Source of the DNA: Prostheceraeus crozeri
Taxonomy: Eukaryota; Platyhelminthes; Polycladida; Euryleptidae
Length of the DNA stretch: 64,000 nt
NCBI GenBank assembly: GCA_907163375.1
Contig: CAJQUW010001747.1
Span: 124,001-188,000 of the forward strand
Direction: 5' to 3'
Under the pieces are notes generated by a model that saw nothing but the letters and a program-made list of their open reading frames with translations, did not search any database and was not told the DNA's origin. Each line of letters starts with the position of its first letter. Within the stretch, counting starts at the first letter, position 1. Shown here in pieces: positions 1-13,400 of the stretch. Made by a program: the position numbers and the translations under genes.

Positions 1-1760
1 TAAAGACACAAAAATAAGCAGATACTGACTTCTACAGATCCATTGAGACTGTGTCATTGAAAGTTGTAGACAGGGGAAGTCCAACACATGGTCTAGGCCT
101 AGGTCGCTTGAATTTCTGACAAGTGCTGCATTCTTTTTCAACTAACTTAATTTTTCAGCTAATCCATCTTCCAACTTCTTTGCTCGAGAAATGAGATCAA
201 TGAGTTTGTGAGAACTGGCATGAGCGAACTGCTTATGCAATTTCAACGCTTTCTTCTGCAAACTACCCGAGTCATTCATAGCCAAAAGAACATCATTGAT
301 ACTCGGACCAAGATAAATGCAGGTATGGCCAGCATTGTTCGTGAATGTCTCGATTTCTTCACCAAGTATTATCACCTTTTCCTTGCCAAATTCAATGATA
401 GTGTTTGCCCGTTTCATAGCACTTTTACTCAAAAGAAGGGGTATATCAACTGATACGACTTCAGTCATGATAAACACATCTTTTGTTGAAATCTTACATG
501 GTAGTCATGGAGTTTGCCATCTCCGAAACGGAATCCAGTTGATGAGGGCATCTCCTCTATTTGATCTTTGGACAGGTCATCTAAGCAGTCGATGTAGCAG
601 GAAAGCCACTTCTCTCCACACACTGATTTGGTGCATCCGGAGTCCAGTATTGCCATGCCGCAGGTATCTTCTACCACTGAAGGTTCATCTTGCGTAAGAA
701 GAGTAATGTGAACCTCTTCAATAACTTTTACTTCTTCTTCTTTGTCGGGGCATTTCGCCGCCCAATGAAATATGGAACCACATACGGCGCATCTGCTGGG
801 ACGACTACTAGGGCCAGGACGATTCATCTGTCGTTTATCAGGACGATTAGTACGATTACTGATACCGGTATTCGAAAATCCACCTCTGTCGGATGATCCA
901 TAACGACGATGGTCTCTGAACCGATTGGTACCTCCGGCTGCATGAAGAACTTCATTTTCTTTGGATTCACTACGCTCACAAACCATGACTTCATCTTTAA
1001 CTTTAATCCCAGTTGCGCAGTCCAACCTATTCGAATTACCGAGAATTTTCTTTAGAGAAGCACTCATATCGGAGTACGTGAGACTAACAGTAGTTGCACG
1101 CGCAAGTTTGTGTTCATTGTCAGAAAGATTTGCACTTTGAAGCAGACGATAAGCTAACACGCCATCAGGTAGGACCATTCCGTATTTTTCTACAAGTTTG
1201 TAGCGATGATCGAAGTCAAGAAGATATTCTTCAATAGACGTACTGGAATCTCGTCGTAGTGTCTCGAACCGTTCATATGCTTCGTATGACAGTTGATCTT
1301 TATCCTTCGCGAAAAGTCGATCCATTTTGGTAATTATCGAGTCAACATCTGTCTCTTTGGCGAGATCACTTACGTCTAATTCCCGTGCCGCATCTCTAGC
1401 CTTGCCATGTAGTGATGGGAGTAACGCAGGACCCTGTTTTTCTTTTGGAAGATCTGTGAACATTTGCCAAACTTCAATTTCTTTCTTCCAGTCTTCGTAG
1501 GAGAGATTCTCCTTCATGACAGGTGGGGCTTTCACATTGATGCTAGACATAATTGATCCACGGAAGCGTTACCAACTCTGCTACCAAATGTTAATTCAAG
1601 TACATAGACACCAATTGAGAACACTGTATTGCCAAATAACACTCGTTATACATCAAAGCCCCACACTGAGGGTAAACCTGCAATACAATAGGAAATATCT
1701 GTCAGTACAAAAATATATATCAGTATAAAATATGATAGCATAAAGATGATAACATAATTA
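1..1760 (-). mobile_element. Ty1/copia LTR retrotransposon fossil, 5' part (gag, protease, start of integrase)
   Basis: A copia-type retrotransposon reads leftward and runs off the window start. In element order I see a primer-binding site, a long gag region (about 1550-800), a CCHC zinc knuckle with C-x2-C-x4-H-x4-C spacing near 770, a protease active-site motif AILDSGCTKSVCG near 640, and a pre-integrase region with a Cys-rich finger running into the start of the integrase core near position 1. Gag-protease-integrase order with a protease of this type is typical of copia elements. The long open gag suggests a fairly young copy, but the visible coding region is broken at least once. The 5' LTR lies just above 1589; its outer end is not defined and 1760 is a guess. 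Confidence 0.85.
1576..1586 (-). promoter_or_regulatory. Primer-binding site of the copia fossil
   Basis: On the minus strand this reads TGGTAGCAGAG, matching the reverse complement of the 3' end of metazoan initiator tRNA-Met including CCA. It sits two bases after a CA dinucleotide that would end the 5' LTR. The LTR boundary is inferred because the second LTR lies outside the window. Confidence 0.65.
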
Positions 1761-1769
1761 TCAAAATAT

Positions 1770-1815
<46 letters not shown>
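1770..1815. repeat. (TA)n microsatellite
   Basis: A run of about 20 TA dinucleotides lies next to the presumed outer end of the copia LTR. Confidence 0.95.
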
Positions 1816-1816
<1 letters not shown>

Positions 1817-2124
1817 CACTATGAATATGAGAACACACATAGGAACGACGCATGGAACGGCACACAGGAACAACGAGGATAGGATAAGAGCACATGGGCT
1901 AAATTGAAACGAACAAACGTTAGATACATTAACATAATTAACATTAACATACGCGACATGCAATTATCGGAATTGAATCTTATTATGGAATTGGAATTGA
2001 ATTGAACTGTTTCGACTGGAATTGGAATTAAACAATTTCAATGGAATTTTTCCAGCTCTGCCTGTTGGTACGTGATTTTTCTGATATTCTTTCAACGACT
2101 GTAAAGCTACTCAAAACACTCGCC

Positions 2125-2337
2125 TAAACACTAGCGTGTCTAGCTGTGGTTGATCCTGAAAGATCCTTCTCTACTCTCAAAAGAATTAAAAGATTTTCTA
2201 GTACTTTAGAGTACATGTCCGATGAGAGATTGTGTAGTTTGTCTTTTCTTTCGATTGAAAAAGAGCTCATAGCCTGTTTGATGAAAAATGGCATTCAGAT
2301 GTTATCCACATTTTTGCAACGTCAGAAAGCAGAATAG
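2125..2337 (+). pseudogene. hAT transposase C-terminal (dimerisation) fragment
   Basis: The reading frame contains DPERSFSTLKRIKRF followed by MSDERLCSLSFLSIEKEL. This is the pattern of the hAT dimerisation region in the ZMYM/THAP-like hAT transposase group, where the usual form is (A/C)ERSFSxLKRIK...MxxERLxxLxxLSIE. Only about 65 residues remain and no catalytic part or inverted repeats were found nearby. It is an old fragment, and the frame ends naturally shortly after the motif. Confidence 0.7.
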
Positions 2338-2489
2338 AATTGATGAAAAAATGAACGTTGAATTGGAATGCTTTGTTTATACTTCATTTAGAAGGTACAA
2401 ATGTGAGGATGCTGTATGTACTCATGTGCATTTTAAAATGATATGATAAAATGTAGCTTCTGGTTTTTGATAATGTGAGAGAGAAGCAA

Positions 2490-2965
2490 ACCAACAGTGT
2501 TACAGCAGCAGCGAACATGCGTATCGACCAACCGGATCGATCACAAGTGCTTTGGCACAAGTGCAATACAGCATGGCGAAATTACTCGATGTGGAAAGTA
2601 TACGGGCAGTTCGTGTGATTGCGTTAGACTTGCATGAGCCATTCGATGGACTTCATTTTCATCAGTATCTCAACTATTTCAGAGAGACAGACTTGAGTGA
2701 TGGCTTCTCTTAAATGACTTTGCTCAAATTTCACCAACTGCCGCACGTGACTCCTTGGGTGATGTTTGGAAAGTACCCTCTGGGGTGTCTCAGAGATCTG
2801 AATTGGGTCCGCATCGCTTTGCTGCTTTTATGGGCTCTTTTGCATTTTGCGATTGCAAACTTATTTCTATGTAATATGCAGATGACACAACCATCTTTGA
2901 ATTTGTGAAAGAAGATGTTGCTTGCAATCATAATATCGCACATAGAATGACAATTTTGCACTTCT
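2490..2965 (+). pseudogene. LINE reverse-transcriptase fragment
   Basis: A degraded non-LTR reverse transcriptase reads rightward. One frame gives GVSQRSELGPHRFAAFMG, a decayed GVPQGSVLGP...F motif, then YADDTTIF, the catalytic YxDD box, with an in-frame stop just before the box. The upstream stretch around 2590-2690 reads ALDLHEPFDGLHF, matching the DxxxAFD region of the palm. That part lies in another frame and ends in a stop, so at least one frameshift and two stops are present. The clade (CR1, jockey or similar) cannot be fixed from this fragment. Confidence 0.75.
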
Positions 2966-5900
2966 GAACTACAGCTAAGTTAAATGATAGTCCGCCATTC
3001 GCTTCCGCTACAAGTTCCTGTCCACTTGACTGAATTTGTTTGATTTCTCGTGAATTTTGAGAGCTGTTTTTTTTATGATTTGAACTCCAATCCACTGATT
3101 TGTTAAAACGGGCGTCAATAAACTAAATCTAATGCGTATATCAAAAAATGTTATTTCTTCCAAAGATCTGTTTATGATGAATTCTTAGGACTTTGATCAG
3201 AAAGCTAAAGAATTTTCAGAGGATTTCAGTGTGTGAAACGAACTGCAGTTGCAATCACCTTCCATTAGTGGCTGAACGCATTTCTAAAGCAGACATGAAA
3301 TTTTCTGGGGTTTGCGATAATTCAACATGCCATTCTCTCCATGAAATATCTACATCTCGCCTCCCTCGTAGAGGCCAATTTTCGGTTCCTCTGTTTTCAG
3401 CATGCAGACGTCTGCACTTGGTTGCGCACACAGCTCAAAAACATCAAGTTTGTTCCTCTTTGGATATTCATTGCACATCTAGTTCGCAGTTGATTCACCT
3501 TCGTGTCACTAATGTGTCACCTGTTTATTCACTATTTGTGTTTTTGAAAAACCTCAGAGCTCAGTTCCTGTGAGTTTTTATCATATACATGATATGTCTA
3601 CTTTTTGACTACGCTGTTTGATTTTCATTCACTTAAAGAGAACGCACTTCTGTTCCATTCTGAATCAATTCTTGGGGATATATTGCGGAGCTTCAATCAA
3701 GGGACCACAAACATAGGGAAGAGGTAATATCCTCGTGTTTCTCAGTGGCTAGGAACAGTCTGCCCACAGAACACGTTTCCCTGCATCTGCGTCTATATGT
3801 CCCCGAATCAACTGGCTTTTCAACAGTTCACTGTTTAAAAGATGGACTACAATAGTCTACATATCATTGCTTATATAAATAAACGCTATAATCGCGGTGT
3901 CCTCTTTCTTTAAGGACAATTGCGTACATATAAAGTTTTCGATTTCAGCACGCATATTCTTATTTTTCATTTCTTGGATTATTATCGAAAATTCGAATGC
4001 CGGCAATTATCAACTATAAATTATGTTATACAAACAAACAAATCATTTCCGTATTGAGTACAGATTTTTCGATATTTACTCATTTCTCGCGAATGCATGC
4101 CCAGAATTTGCCAGCCATTTTCGAGCGTCATAGATGGCGATAGAAGTTTCAATTACAGGCTTTCTGAGTCAATGTAACGGATTAAAAGTTGTTAAACAAG
4201 TCAACTTTGGCAACAATAAGTGTCGATGGAGTCATCAATGATTGAACATGCTTTACTATTTAGTGACTTGCATGTATGGCTACATTCAAAACTACTAGGC
4301 CTCCTTGAAGCAGATTGACTCATGGAGTGACCATTGAAATGGTGACTCATGTGGTGGCCTTTTATTGAAGTTGAATGACGTAGAAATGAATTTATCCAGG
4401 AAAACCTTGCTTTATGCATTTATATGCAAAGAGTAGGATTTCTGACAACAAGAGCTCAAAACTTTGCATTTAAATGATGCGGATTCATGCGCATGTTGAT
4501 AGATCAAAGGTGAAATGCTTCAATTTTCATGTGGTGACATTTGCTAGATTTGATTTGTTGTCAATATCAATTCTGTAAATCGAAAACATGAACATTTAAG
4601 GCATGAGATATCAAGCTGTAGGAACTCAGCTGTCATAATTCATGCAAGTCTTTGTTGAAAATTGTACTCGTTTAGCACTAATATTTAAAATAACTTTCAA
4701 TTTGCCTAGGAACTCAGTTGCATCAATCACTGCTATAAACACGGCGTTATTAATCCTTCAACCTTCTTGGTTCACATTTTTTCGATATCATTTTTAGACA
4801 TTAGGGTATTCTCATTGATGTGTAGAAAGGTTGTAATTTCAAATGATGTGCAACATTGAAAATACTTACGAATATAATTTTACAAAACCATATTATTTAT
4901 TGAGAGTCCTTTAGAGGACTGATGACCGTTCTCACAGGCAAATTAGGCGAGTTCAAAATTTTTTAACACAATAATGAAATTGAATGAGCTATCGAATGAA
5001 AGCCCACCATTTGGAAAATAATTCTAAACGCTGAAACAAAGAAATTGTGTTGTAATGTAGAAAACTAGCTATTTCATTCCGTTGTTACCATTAGTTCGAT
5101 TTTTGAAAAACAAATTTGAATTTTGCTGTGTTACTTAACCCAAAACCCCAATCGAATGGTCCTGGTCAGGGGCGCTTTTCAACTAGGATGAACCGATGTT
5201 TTCGCAGATCACTCAACTAAATTTCTAAATAAATCGTAACAGTTGTATTACTAGTAAGGATGAAATACTGGCAAAACTTCCGGTATTTTGTTGAAGATTT
5301 GTAGACTGCAAGAAATGTGTCGTCCAAAAATCCAGGTTTGTATTAAAATCAATGCCAATATTGGAAATTTTTTTACTTTCCAGCATCGCCATTTGATATA
5401 CTTGAACATGTGCAAAGTGTGCATACAACATTATCAGTCTCCCATAGATGCTGCACGGCTTTTCCCGTCGTCAAATTTTATCTGTCCGTCAAGAATTGTT
5501 CCTTCCTAATAATTAAGCAATCTGTGTGACCATTTCTTAGGAGAGCAGCAATACTATTTTGAATACGCGAAAACGTATCTTTGAATTTAGACTTCGGAAT
5601 TATATGAAACAAATGCATGTACTGACGTTAGATATATGTTGTGAATGTCTTGACTATATGCCCTACATATCTTCAAATCAATGGTTGAGAAGAGTTAAGA
5701 TTAATATTGACATGCACAGAAGGAAATCATTTACATGCGCAAAATTCAAAATTCACTTACAATGTACTTACATGCAATGTGAATTTGAATTTTGTGTATG
5801 CACGAGTGCATGATTTCCTTCTGTACCAGACAATAATCGTCGACTGTAAACCGAAATTGATTGATAATAGAGGTAGGTCACATAGGTTCGTAAAAAGGTC

Positions 5901-6624
5901 AAATGTTAAAATCCATTTGAAAACCAGCTATTTTCAATCAGCAGTGTCTCCTGATCATTTTGGTGCTAACTTAATTGAAATCCGTGCAAAATTGAGGTAC
6001 GGACGAAAACAAACTTGTCACTCCGTCAAAATTTTCGCGGTTGATGTATTGTGCGACAGTTCGTAGCAAGCAGTGGCTTCAACAGGAAGGAGCTGCAACT
6101 TTCAGTTGGTTAACTATAAATTTATCTGCGAATCTTAGCGTACAAATTAGCATCAACCGTGTTTTCTTTGAATAATTGCATGAATAGGTCCCAGAATTCC
6201 TAAAATTACAGACCGCGGGTTACCATTTTCATTTTCTTTAGATGCCTCAGCTGCCCGTGTACATGTCAGTGTATGAATTTTTTAACCTCCCTACAATGTT
6301 GAATTACTGCATCATAGTTTTTGAAATTCAGTTTCTGAAATAACAATTATGCTTTCTTCTTATTAGGTGAAGATATACACAGACATAGGCCTATTAGAGG
6401 TTGGTGGTGAAAATTGTCCCGAAACTCTGTCTACGGGAAAGGCTAAAGATGACATGCGAATGGCAGGAACGTTCGCAGCAACATTTAAAACGCATGTTTC
6501 TGTTACAAAAAATCAACCAGGAAATCAATTGCCTCTTGCAGTACATCCAGAAGAATGCGAGCAAAGCCTTTTTCTCGGTGTAGAGTAGTAAATCTGCAAA
6601 TGACCATTTTATATACTTATCAAA
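2966..6624. other. No recognised gene; includes one hairpin
   Basis: Reading frames here are short and resemble nothing I recognise. The only structure seen is the inverted repeat at 5716-5824. Confidence 0.5.
5716..5824. repeat. 109-bp imperfect inverted repeat
   Basis: ACAGAAGGAAATCAT at the left end pairs with ATGATTTCCTTCTGT at the right end. The arms continue through an AAAATTCAAA(A)TTCAC block, with about 45 nt per arm and a short loop. It could be a small foldback MITE or a hairpin-forming transcript. No target duplication is evident. Confidence 0.65.
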
Positions 6625-6894
6625 CAGGTATGAGAATCTTCCGGGTTTTCCGGGTTTTTGGTGCTGAAAAGACCATTCTCGTAATTCACCTAAATATGCA
6701 ATAAAAAAAGTATACCCCCTCCGAAAGTTAGATTATTTAAAAAACGTCCATTTTTTCGCCCTAGCCAACTATTTTTCTTACATTAGATTATGCCAAATAT
6801 CAATAAAAAGGTCACAAAAATTTCAAGACCAGACCCCCTTCGCAAACTTGCTCGCTCGTTCCGGGTTTTTTATTTGCCCTCAATCTCATGCCTG
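6625..6894. mobile_element. Short non-autonomous TIR element with 6-bp TSD ATCAAA
   Basis: The left end reads CAGGTATGAGAATCTTCC and the right end, reverse-complemented, CAGGCATGAGATTGAGG. Identical ATCAAA hexamers directly abut both ends (6619-6624 and 6895-6900). CAGG-type termini with a short target duplication point to a hAT-like MITE. There is no coding capacity. Confidence 0.65.
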
Positions 6895-7540
6895 ATCAAA
6901 GCTTTAAAGATGTTAGATGAGCTCGTATGAGCATCGATATGAAGTGCGGAAGAAACGGAAGAGAAGAACAAATACTTAGAAGTGGCGAGTCGACCACTTA
7001 ATTTTTCTAGGCTTTTTTAAAGAAATGTCTGATTCCAACATCTTCGATAATGATGACAGGATTTCTTCTTCGTCAGTCAATCGGCAACCAGGAAAGACAG
7101 AATACTGTTGACATATTTGAGGGAGAATTGCAATTGAAAGCTACATTTCATTAACTTGTAATCTAATCAGAAGAAGCATAAGATGTAAGACTGAATGTGC
7201 TGCATAAGTTAATTAATGAGCCCATTCTGTAAGACTATATCGGTAACCTAATATAAAAATCGAGCAGCATATAGCACTGAGGATCATTGAGATTATCAAA
7301 AGCGTCAATGGAATTATTTCCTTTCAAGCAATCACCTGAAGAGTTTGTGTAACACTATCATGAAAGCTGAGGACCATATCTGATGCATATTGGTGCACAA
7401 ATGCAAGGCGTGGGAGGTTCTTAAATCACCATTGATCTGATGAAATAGAGAAGAGTATCCCCATAGGTACAGATGTCAAGCTTAATTTGTGAACCGATGT
7501 AGCATATCGAAGCATTCATCCGCAATTGCCAACCACTATC

Positions 7541-8338
7541 CAGGGATCAGATTGATGTGAAAAATTGTGAAAAATATGAATGTGTGTGAAAAAATGTGAA
7601 AAATGGGAGTGTATGTAAAAAATTGGCAAATCAGTGTTGTGGATGAAAGATATATATTATGAAATGGCCTAAAAACATGTATTCAAACTAACTTTCTGAA
7701 TTCTATTTCTTTATTACTATGGTTATCATTGATATATGAATTTTCTTCTTTATCATTATGGTTATCATGATGTTTACATTTTTCATATGATGAACATTGA
7801 TTTTCAAGAAATATTTTATATTTGTATAGGTTTTGTGTAGGATTCTGCGATTGAGCGATTTAATAAATCGAATAATTCATCACGTGGCAATGGTGCTAGA
7901 CAGAGTATCAAATGTGTTGTTCAAAACGTTGTATATTGGGATTTTCTCCAATTTCGCGAGAGCGTATAGACCTAACATATATTATAATTCAATTATTGAA
8001 TATCATTGATATTACGTCACATATTTGTAAATAATATCTATCAGATAACTATTTGTGTAAAAAGTATGAAATGGAAGTAATGTATGGCTTTGATGTTGTG
8101 GAAATGTCCCAAAACCTGTTTTTTGTATCACATTACAAAACCGGTTTTTCAAATTCTTCAAAATTCTCGGATACCAAATGAAAACCGGATATCGGTTTTG
8201 AAAACTTTACTTTGGATTAATAACGGAGATTAAGTCGTGTGAAAAATCCGTGATAAAATTGGTTTGCATGTGAAAAATTTGCTATGATGACATGTGAAAA
8301 ATATGTGAAAAATGCCCTGGTCGTCAATCTGATCCCTG
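7541..8338. mobile_element. Non-autonomous hAT-like element with 6-bp TSD ACTATC and TGTGAAAAAT arrays
   Basis: The left terminus CAGGGATCAGATTGA is matched by the right terminus in inverted orientation. ACTATC flanks both ends (7535-7540 and 8339-8344). Four copies of TGTGAAAAA lie just inside the left end (from 7556, 7566, 7585, 7595) and four inside the right end (from 8238, 8269, 8293, 8304), all in the same orientation. The interior has no transposase. The element is about 798 bp. Confidence 0.75.
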
Positions 8339-8836
8339 ACTATCTTATATATACGTAATTTGACATCACATTTTTGCCCAACATTCCATTGATTATGACA
8401 ATTGACCCAAGCAATACCTCTTCTTCCGGAGATGCCTAACGAAGACCAATGCAGATACAATGGATGCAAATTAGCCTTTCATTGAGCATGAAGCAAAAAG
8501 GTCTCTATTCAAGGCGATATCATGAAAACTATCGTACACGTTCCTAGCAGCACCTTAACCTCTGCAGCTGTCTGAAATTTAGAATGGATAACCAGTTGCC
8601 TCTTGCAGGTACAAAGTACTTAGAAGATGCCCTGACTAGCCAAATGGTGAAGTCAAGTATTACTAACATATTGATGACTATTTCTTATCTAGACGTACAA
8701 AATTTTTCGATCACCATCCAGAAATCATCTTCAGTTGCAAAAGACTAAGGTTAAGAGAAGTTTAAAATAGGAGGAAATGAGAAATATTTAAATTTGAATG
8801 ATATTATTTGATGTAAAATAGGCCTACTTAAGCCTA

Positions 8837-9547
8837 TAGTCCGGCAGCGAGAGCAAGTTTCTGCAGGGAACGAGGCCGAAAGTGAGACTTTCACAGAATG
8901 ATGCACACCCTATGCCTACTTCGAATCGGCACGTCTGCCGAGTTCTAGTGAGTTCCTCTTGTCAGACAAAATCAAAGAAAAACACATGTAAATCCAATGG
9001 GACGCATGTTTTTGTCAAAAATAGAATATTGTATGTTTTCTGTGATTAAACAAAACGCACTGAGCCCAGAGTCCTAATTTTTGACATTGAATGTCTTCAG
9101 GTCATTTCCTTTTATTTTCATACATCCCTGTCTATAAAACTAAACACATACAGATTTGGCGAGCCTCTTGATGTCGGCAAACATAAACATTTTGAGCAAC
9201 TTTATCCACATTCAACCACATTCTCACACACATTGCCGATTAGATGCATGACAAAAGCACATGCACATCATAGGAAATGATTTAAAGACACTCCATGTCA
9301 AAAATTAGGACTCTGGGCTTAGCACGTTTTGTCTAATCAGAGAAAACATACAATATTCTATTTTTGACAAAAACATGCGTCCCATTGGATTTACATGTGT
9401 TTTTCTTTGATTTTGTCTGACAAGAGGAACTCACTAGAACTCGGCAGACGTGCCGATTCGAAGTAGGCATAGGGTGTGCATCATTCTGTGAAAGTCTCAC
9501 TTTCGGCCTCGTTCCCTGCAGAAACTTGCTCTCGCTGCCGGACTATA
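8837..9547. mobile_element. Foldback MITE with about 275-bp near-identical arms, TA TSD
   Basis: The left arm (8837-9110) and right arm (9272-9547) are inverted copies, essentially identical over the first 200 bases, around a loop of about 160 bp. The terminus is TAGTCCGGCAGCGAGAGC, with TA on both sides. Such similar arms imply recent origin or gene conversion. There is no open reading frame of note. Related single arms occur at about 9556-9756, 14840-15060 and 60040-60270. Confidence 0.85.
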
Positions 9548-9555
9548 AGCATACA

Positions 9556-9756
9556 AAGTTTCATTTTAGCCAAAAACTGCAATCTGCGTCCCATTGGATT
9601 TACATGTATTTTTCTTTGTTCTTGTCTGACAAGAAGAGGAACTCACTAGAACTCGCAGACGTGCCGATTCGCAGTAAACATAGGGTGTACATCATTCTGT
9701 GAAAGTCTCACTTTCGGCCTCGTTCCCTGCAGAAACTCGTTCTGGCTGCCGGACTA
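9556..9756. repeat. Single-arm copy of the foldback MITE family
   Basis: This copies the right arm of the 8837-9547 element in the same orientation, ending in CTGCCGGACTA. It differs inside, with an AAAACTGCAATCTGCGTC block in place of the arm's ACATGCGTC block. It lies within 30 bp of the full element. Confidence 0.8.
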
Positions 9757-10296
9757 GTACCTACACATACTTATATACCACTATACCGCAAACAAATGAC
9801 AATTGATTTTTCGGCGATAATTTTCAGACGCACGAATTTTAGATGTTGCTAAGATATGCAGTTCGCGCTACATCAAATAAATTTCGTTTCATGAAAACCG
9901 AGCTTCAGTACCATCCTGTGAGGTGACTATTTTGGAAAGAAACCTTGTTCTTCCGATTGGGACAATCATGAAGTGTCTACTCATTTTTGGGTCAATTTTG
10001 ATCAAATTAGTGTCATAGTGCTCAGAAAAGTCAGCTTTCCAAAATGAGTTGGCGCTGAAAGCGATTTGAAACACCTCGATTTTATAGCCCACCTCTAATA
10101 CAAAAAGCGGCAATTCCATATAGTTTGACCACATTTAGCAAAATTTTGAAGTTGAATCGCCCATCGAACTTCTAGTTTCAGAACATAGATAATGCACTAT
10201 ATTTTACTGCTTAGGTTGTAATTTTCTTTCAAATTGAGCATGTTCGATTTAGCATACTCTGAAAGTAAAGTGATATTGCGAAATATTCCGATGGAA
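9757..10296. other. No recognised feature
   Basis: A-T rich sequence with one short minus-strand frame (9889-10134) that resembles nothing I know. Confidence 0.4.
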
Positions 10297-10434
10297 TTTC
10301 ATTTCCACATTATGTCAAGTCGAAGCAGATAGGCCTGCGGGCATGGGGTACCATCTTATTGCTAGATATGTCGACTGCTTATCAGGAAATTGCAACATCG
10401 GGCATCTTCTGGATCTCCGATAATCGACAGTTAC

Positions 10435-13400
10435 CAGTGAGTGACAAGTTTACGAAAATTTTGAACGGCGTTCAGTTCACGTTCATTTTTAAATTTGTGA
10501 ACTCCGTTTCTGTTCAAGTTCACGGTTTCAAAAATTGAACGCCGTTCAGTTCAAGTTCAGCAACATGTCCATCTTGTTCACTTCACGTTCACCGATTTCC
10601 CTTTTCGTTCATTTCAAAAAGAAATTTTGACCTTCGAATGCGCTTATCTATCAAATAATTGAGTCATCGCTTCCTTCACATAAAAGCTTTAGTGTAAGAT
10701 GCAATTTAGAGAACTTCCGGGTTATATGATTACATGGCTTAGCAGCCTTTTCCTCTGTGACACAATGGCAATTGCATGAAGGCACATGCTTGTGTAAATT
10801 TATCGTTAATAGATGGAGAAGAAGCAACGATCAGTACTAGAGCGGGTCTACAATTCTTGGTCACTAAATTTGGTTAAATTGTCGCTGCTGTGGTCAAGCC
10901 ATTAATGGCCTATGCAGGTGAAATCACATGCATGCACAGAAAAGGTGACATACATGTCATCAATGCATATGTATATATCTTGCGCTTTGCGCATAACTAA
11001 TTGCAAAATTCTGTTTGAGAAAGCCCATATCTCACACCACAAATGTAGTCATCTATGAGCACTAGACAACTTTTCATGAACTATGGCAATTTTCTAAGAA
11101 ATAGTTTTTCATAATGGACGAGTGATGATGTGACGATGCGATACTATTGTAGGCCTAGCATTGTGCTTTGATGCGAATGTAGACAGTATTGGCAAATTCT
11201 GTATCTGATATCATTGCCACGTAACTTCCGACGTTCACGGTAACTGTCCGGATAGACTGACAAGTCCTGTTTATAGTTGCATGTGACCGCAGATGTAATT
11301 GCTTACATAGAATGCAAATTGACAAACAACAAAAGATTTAATTAAGTATTGAAAAAGCTCAATTTGCTCTTCAAAAAATCACATCGATTCTATGATTTCT
11401 TAATTCTTTCACACTACACTAGTTGGAAAATGGTGAGAATGATGTCTACATGTACATAGCTAAATGAAACACTTGTTCAGTTGCAACAGTAATTGCTGTT
11501 CAAAGTTTTTGTCAGATAGACGACATCGCTTCCTGCTGAAGAGTTCTCCAGCATGGGAAAAAAGCCTTTCAACGGGGGCGCTAGATGGCAATGTAGTGTT
11601 TGATTGCACAAAAACTCTTTTGATGGCTGGAAACACGTTCAACAAAGCCAGCTCTTCAGTGTCTGAGTGGAGAAACCTCTCAATTAGTTCTTTCGAAGAA
11701 GAACGCACTTTTTTGGATGAAAAAAGGATGCAATCTTGTCCTTTGATTTCTCTTCGATGTCGACTCGCTTTTCATCAGGGGGCATTTCTTCACGGCATCT
11801 TGCAGTAGCTTATAGGCCGCAGCTCTTCGATTTTCCTCATGGATGAAGTCCAGGCGCTTGAACTTGGGGTGGCACACTGAGGCGAGGAGGTATTTTTCAT
11901 CACTCAGGTGTCCGAATCGTTTGTTCAGTCCAGCCACAAGGCCATCCACAAGGGACTTGCACACTGTCAAAGTATTTTTCACTTCCAGCAGCTTTTCCTT
12001 CAGTACGTGGATGGTTGGCAACAAATAACCCAAGAACATATGCTTGTCTCCTTGAAGAATATCGAGTGCACAGGCGAAGTACTGCATTGTGGTTACGTAC
12101 TCCTGGATAAATATCTTCTCGTCATTCTGAAGGTGACGATGTCCTAAGTGATCAAATAGTGACTGCATCTTATCATCTTTCTCGTTCAAGATTTCCTGCA
12201 CCCGCTCCATAGCGTGAAAGGTTCTGTTCCAACGAGTACAGATAGGCACAACAAGCTTCTTACCGCACGTGTCTTCAATCCTCTGAGCAATGACGGTAAT
12301 CTTTGACTGTTTATTCCACAAGTCGTGTAGTTTCAGCATTGTCTTTCGTGATACTCTTTTGAACTGTTTGCGGTCGTCAAGTATTTTTCAACGTCCTTTG
12401 TTGCGATTAAGTTCATTGTGTGAGCAGAACACCGAAAATGTGCAGGAAGAGAAAAGCGTAGAGTGTCAGACGAAGAGAGAATGTCAGTAAGTTCTTGATA
12501 AATTACACCATCCTCGTCATTGTCATTTTCATCAGCGTCATCGTCTTCCTCACCTTTGTTTGATGCTTCCTTTAATAATTCAGCTAGAGCGGCATGAGCC
12601 TCTTCTCCAAAGTGTTTGAAGCTCTTCACAAAATTCGACGCATTGTCAGTCACAACTCCTCCTTCCATCTTATTCTGGATGCCAAAATCGCGCATTATGG
12701 CCTCGAGCTCCTCGGCAATGCGGTCATAAGTGTGATTGCCTTTCATTCGCCTGCATGCTAACACAGCAGACTTCCTCTCAAGGTTTGATGTGAGCAATGA
12801 ATTGTCACACCTAAGTATCCGCGGCGGAATGTAGTCCAGCAGTCAGCAGTAAGACAGAAGACAGATGTTTGAGAATTCCTTCTTCATGTTCAGCTTCAAG
12901 GTGTTGAAGTCTGCATTTAACTTGGACATCAAAGTGGCGTAAGATAGAACAGTTCGACCAGGCGCCAATCCCATGACAAACTTGCGGAAGCCCTGTCTGC
13001 TGACAATTGTGAATGGCATGCCACAAGAAGGAATGAACTCCGCAATGAGCTGATCAACTTTCTCCTGGCTGGGCACAGATTGCTTTGACTTCCCGAGGAA
13101 TGCATCTAGGGTGCTTTGGTCTTGGCCTTTCTTTTTCTTTGCTGTACAACCTGAGACGATCGCTTCGAATTCCTTGACATGAGTGGAATCGTGTTGATTA
13201 GAGAGATGACGCTTGAGGTTCGAGCGTGAAGTAGTAGCTGCAGAACACACACTTTGGCAAAGATTGCATTTGTAGTAAAGTTTATCATCGGTCTGCTTAT
13301 TGAACCGCAGAGATAATGATTTCCGCAGAGACATCTAATCCTCATATCACACGTCACAGCGTGCGCTTTTTTATCATTCGATGTAATATTAACATCACTT

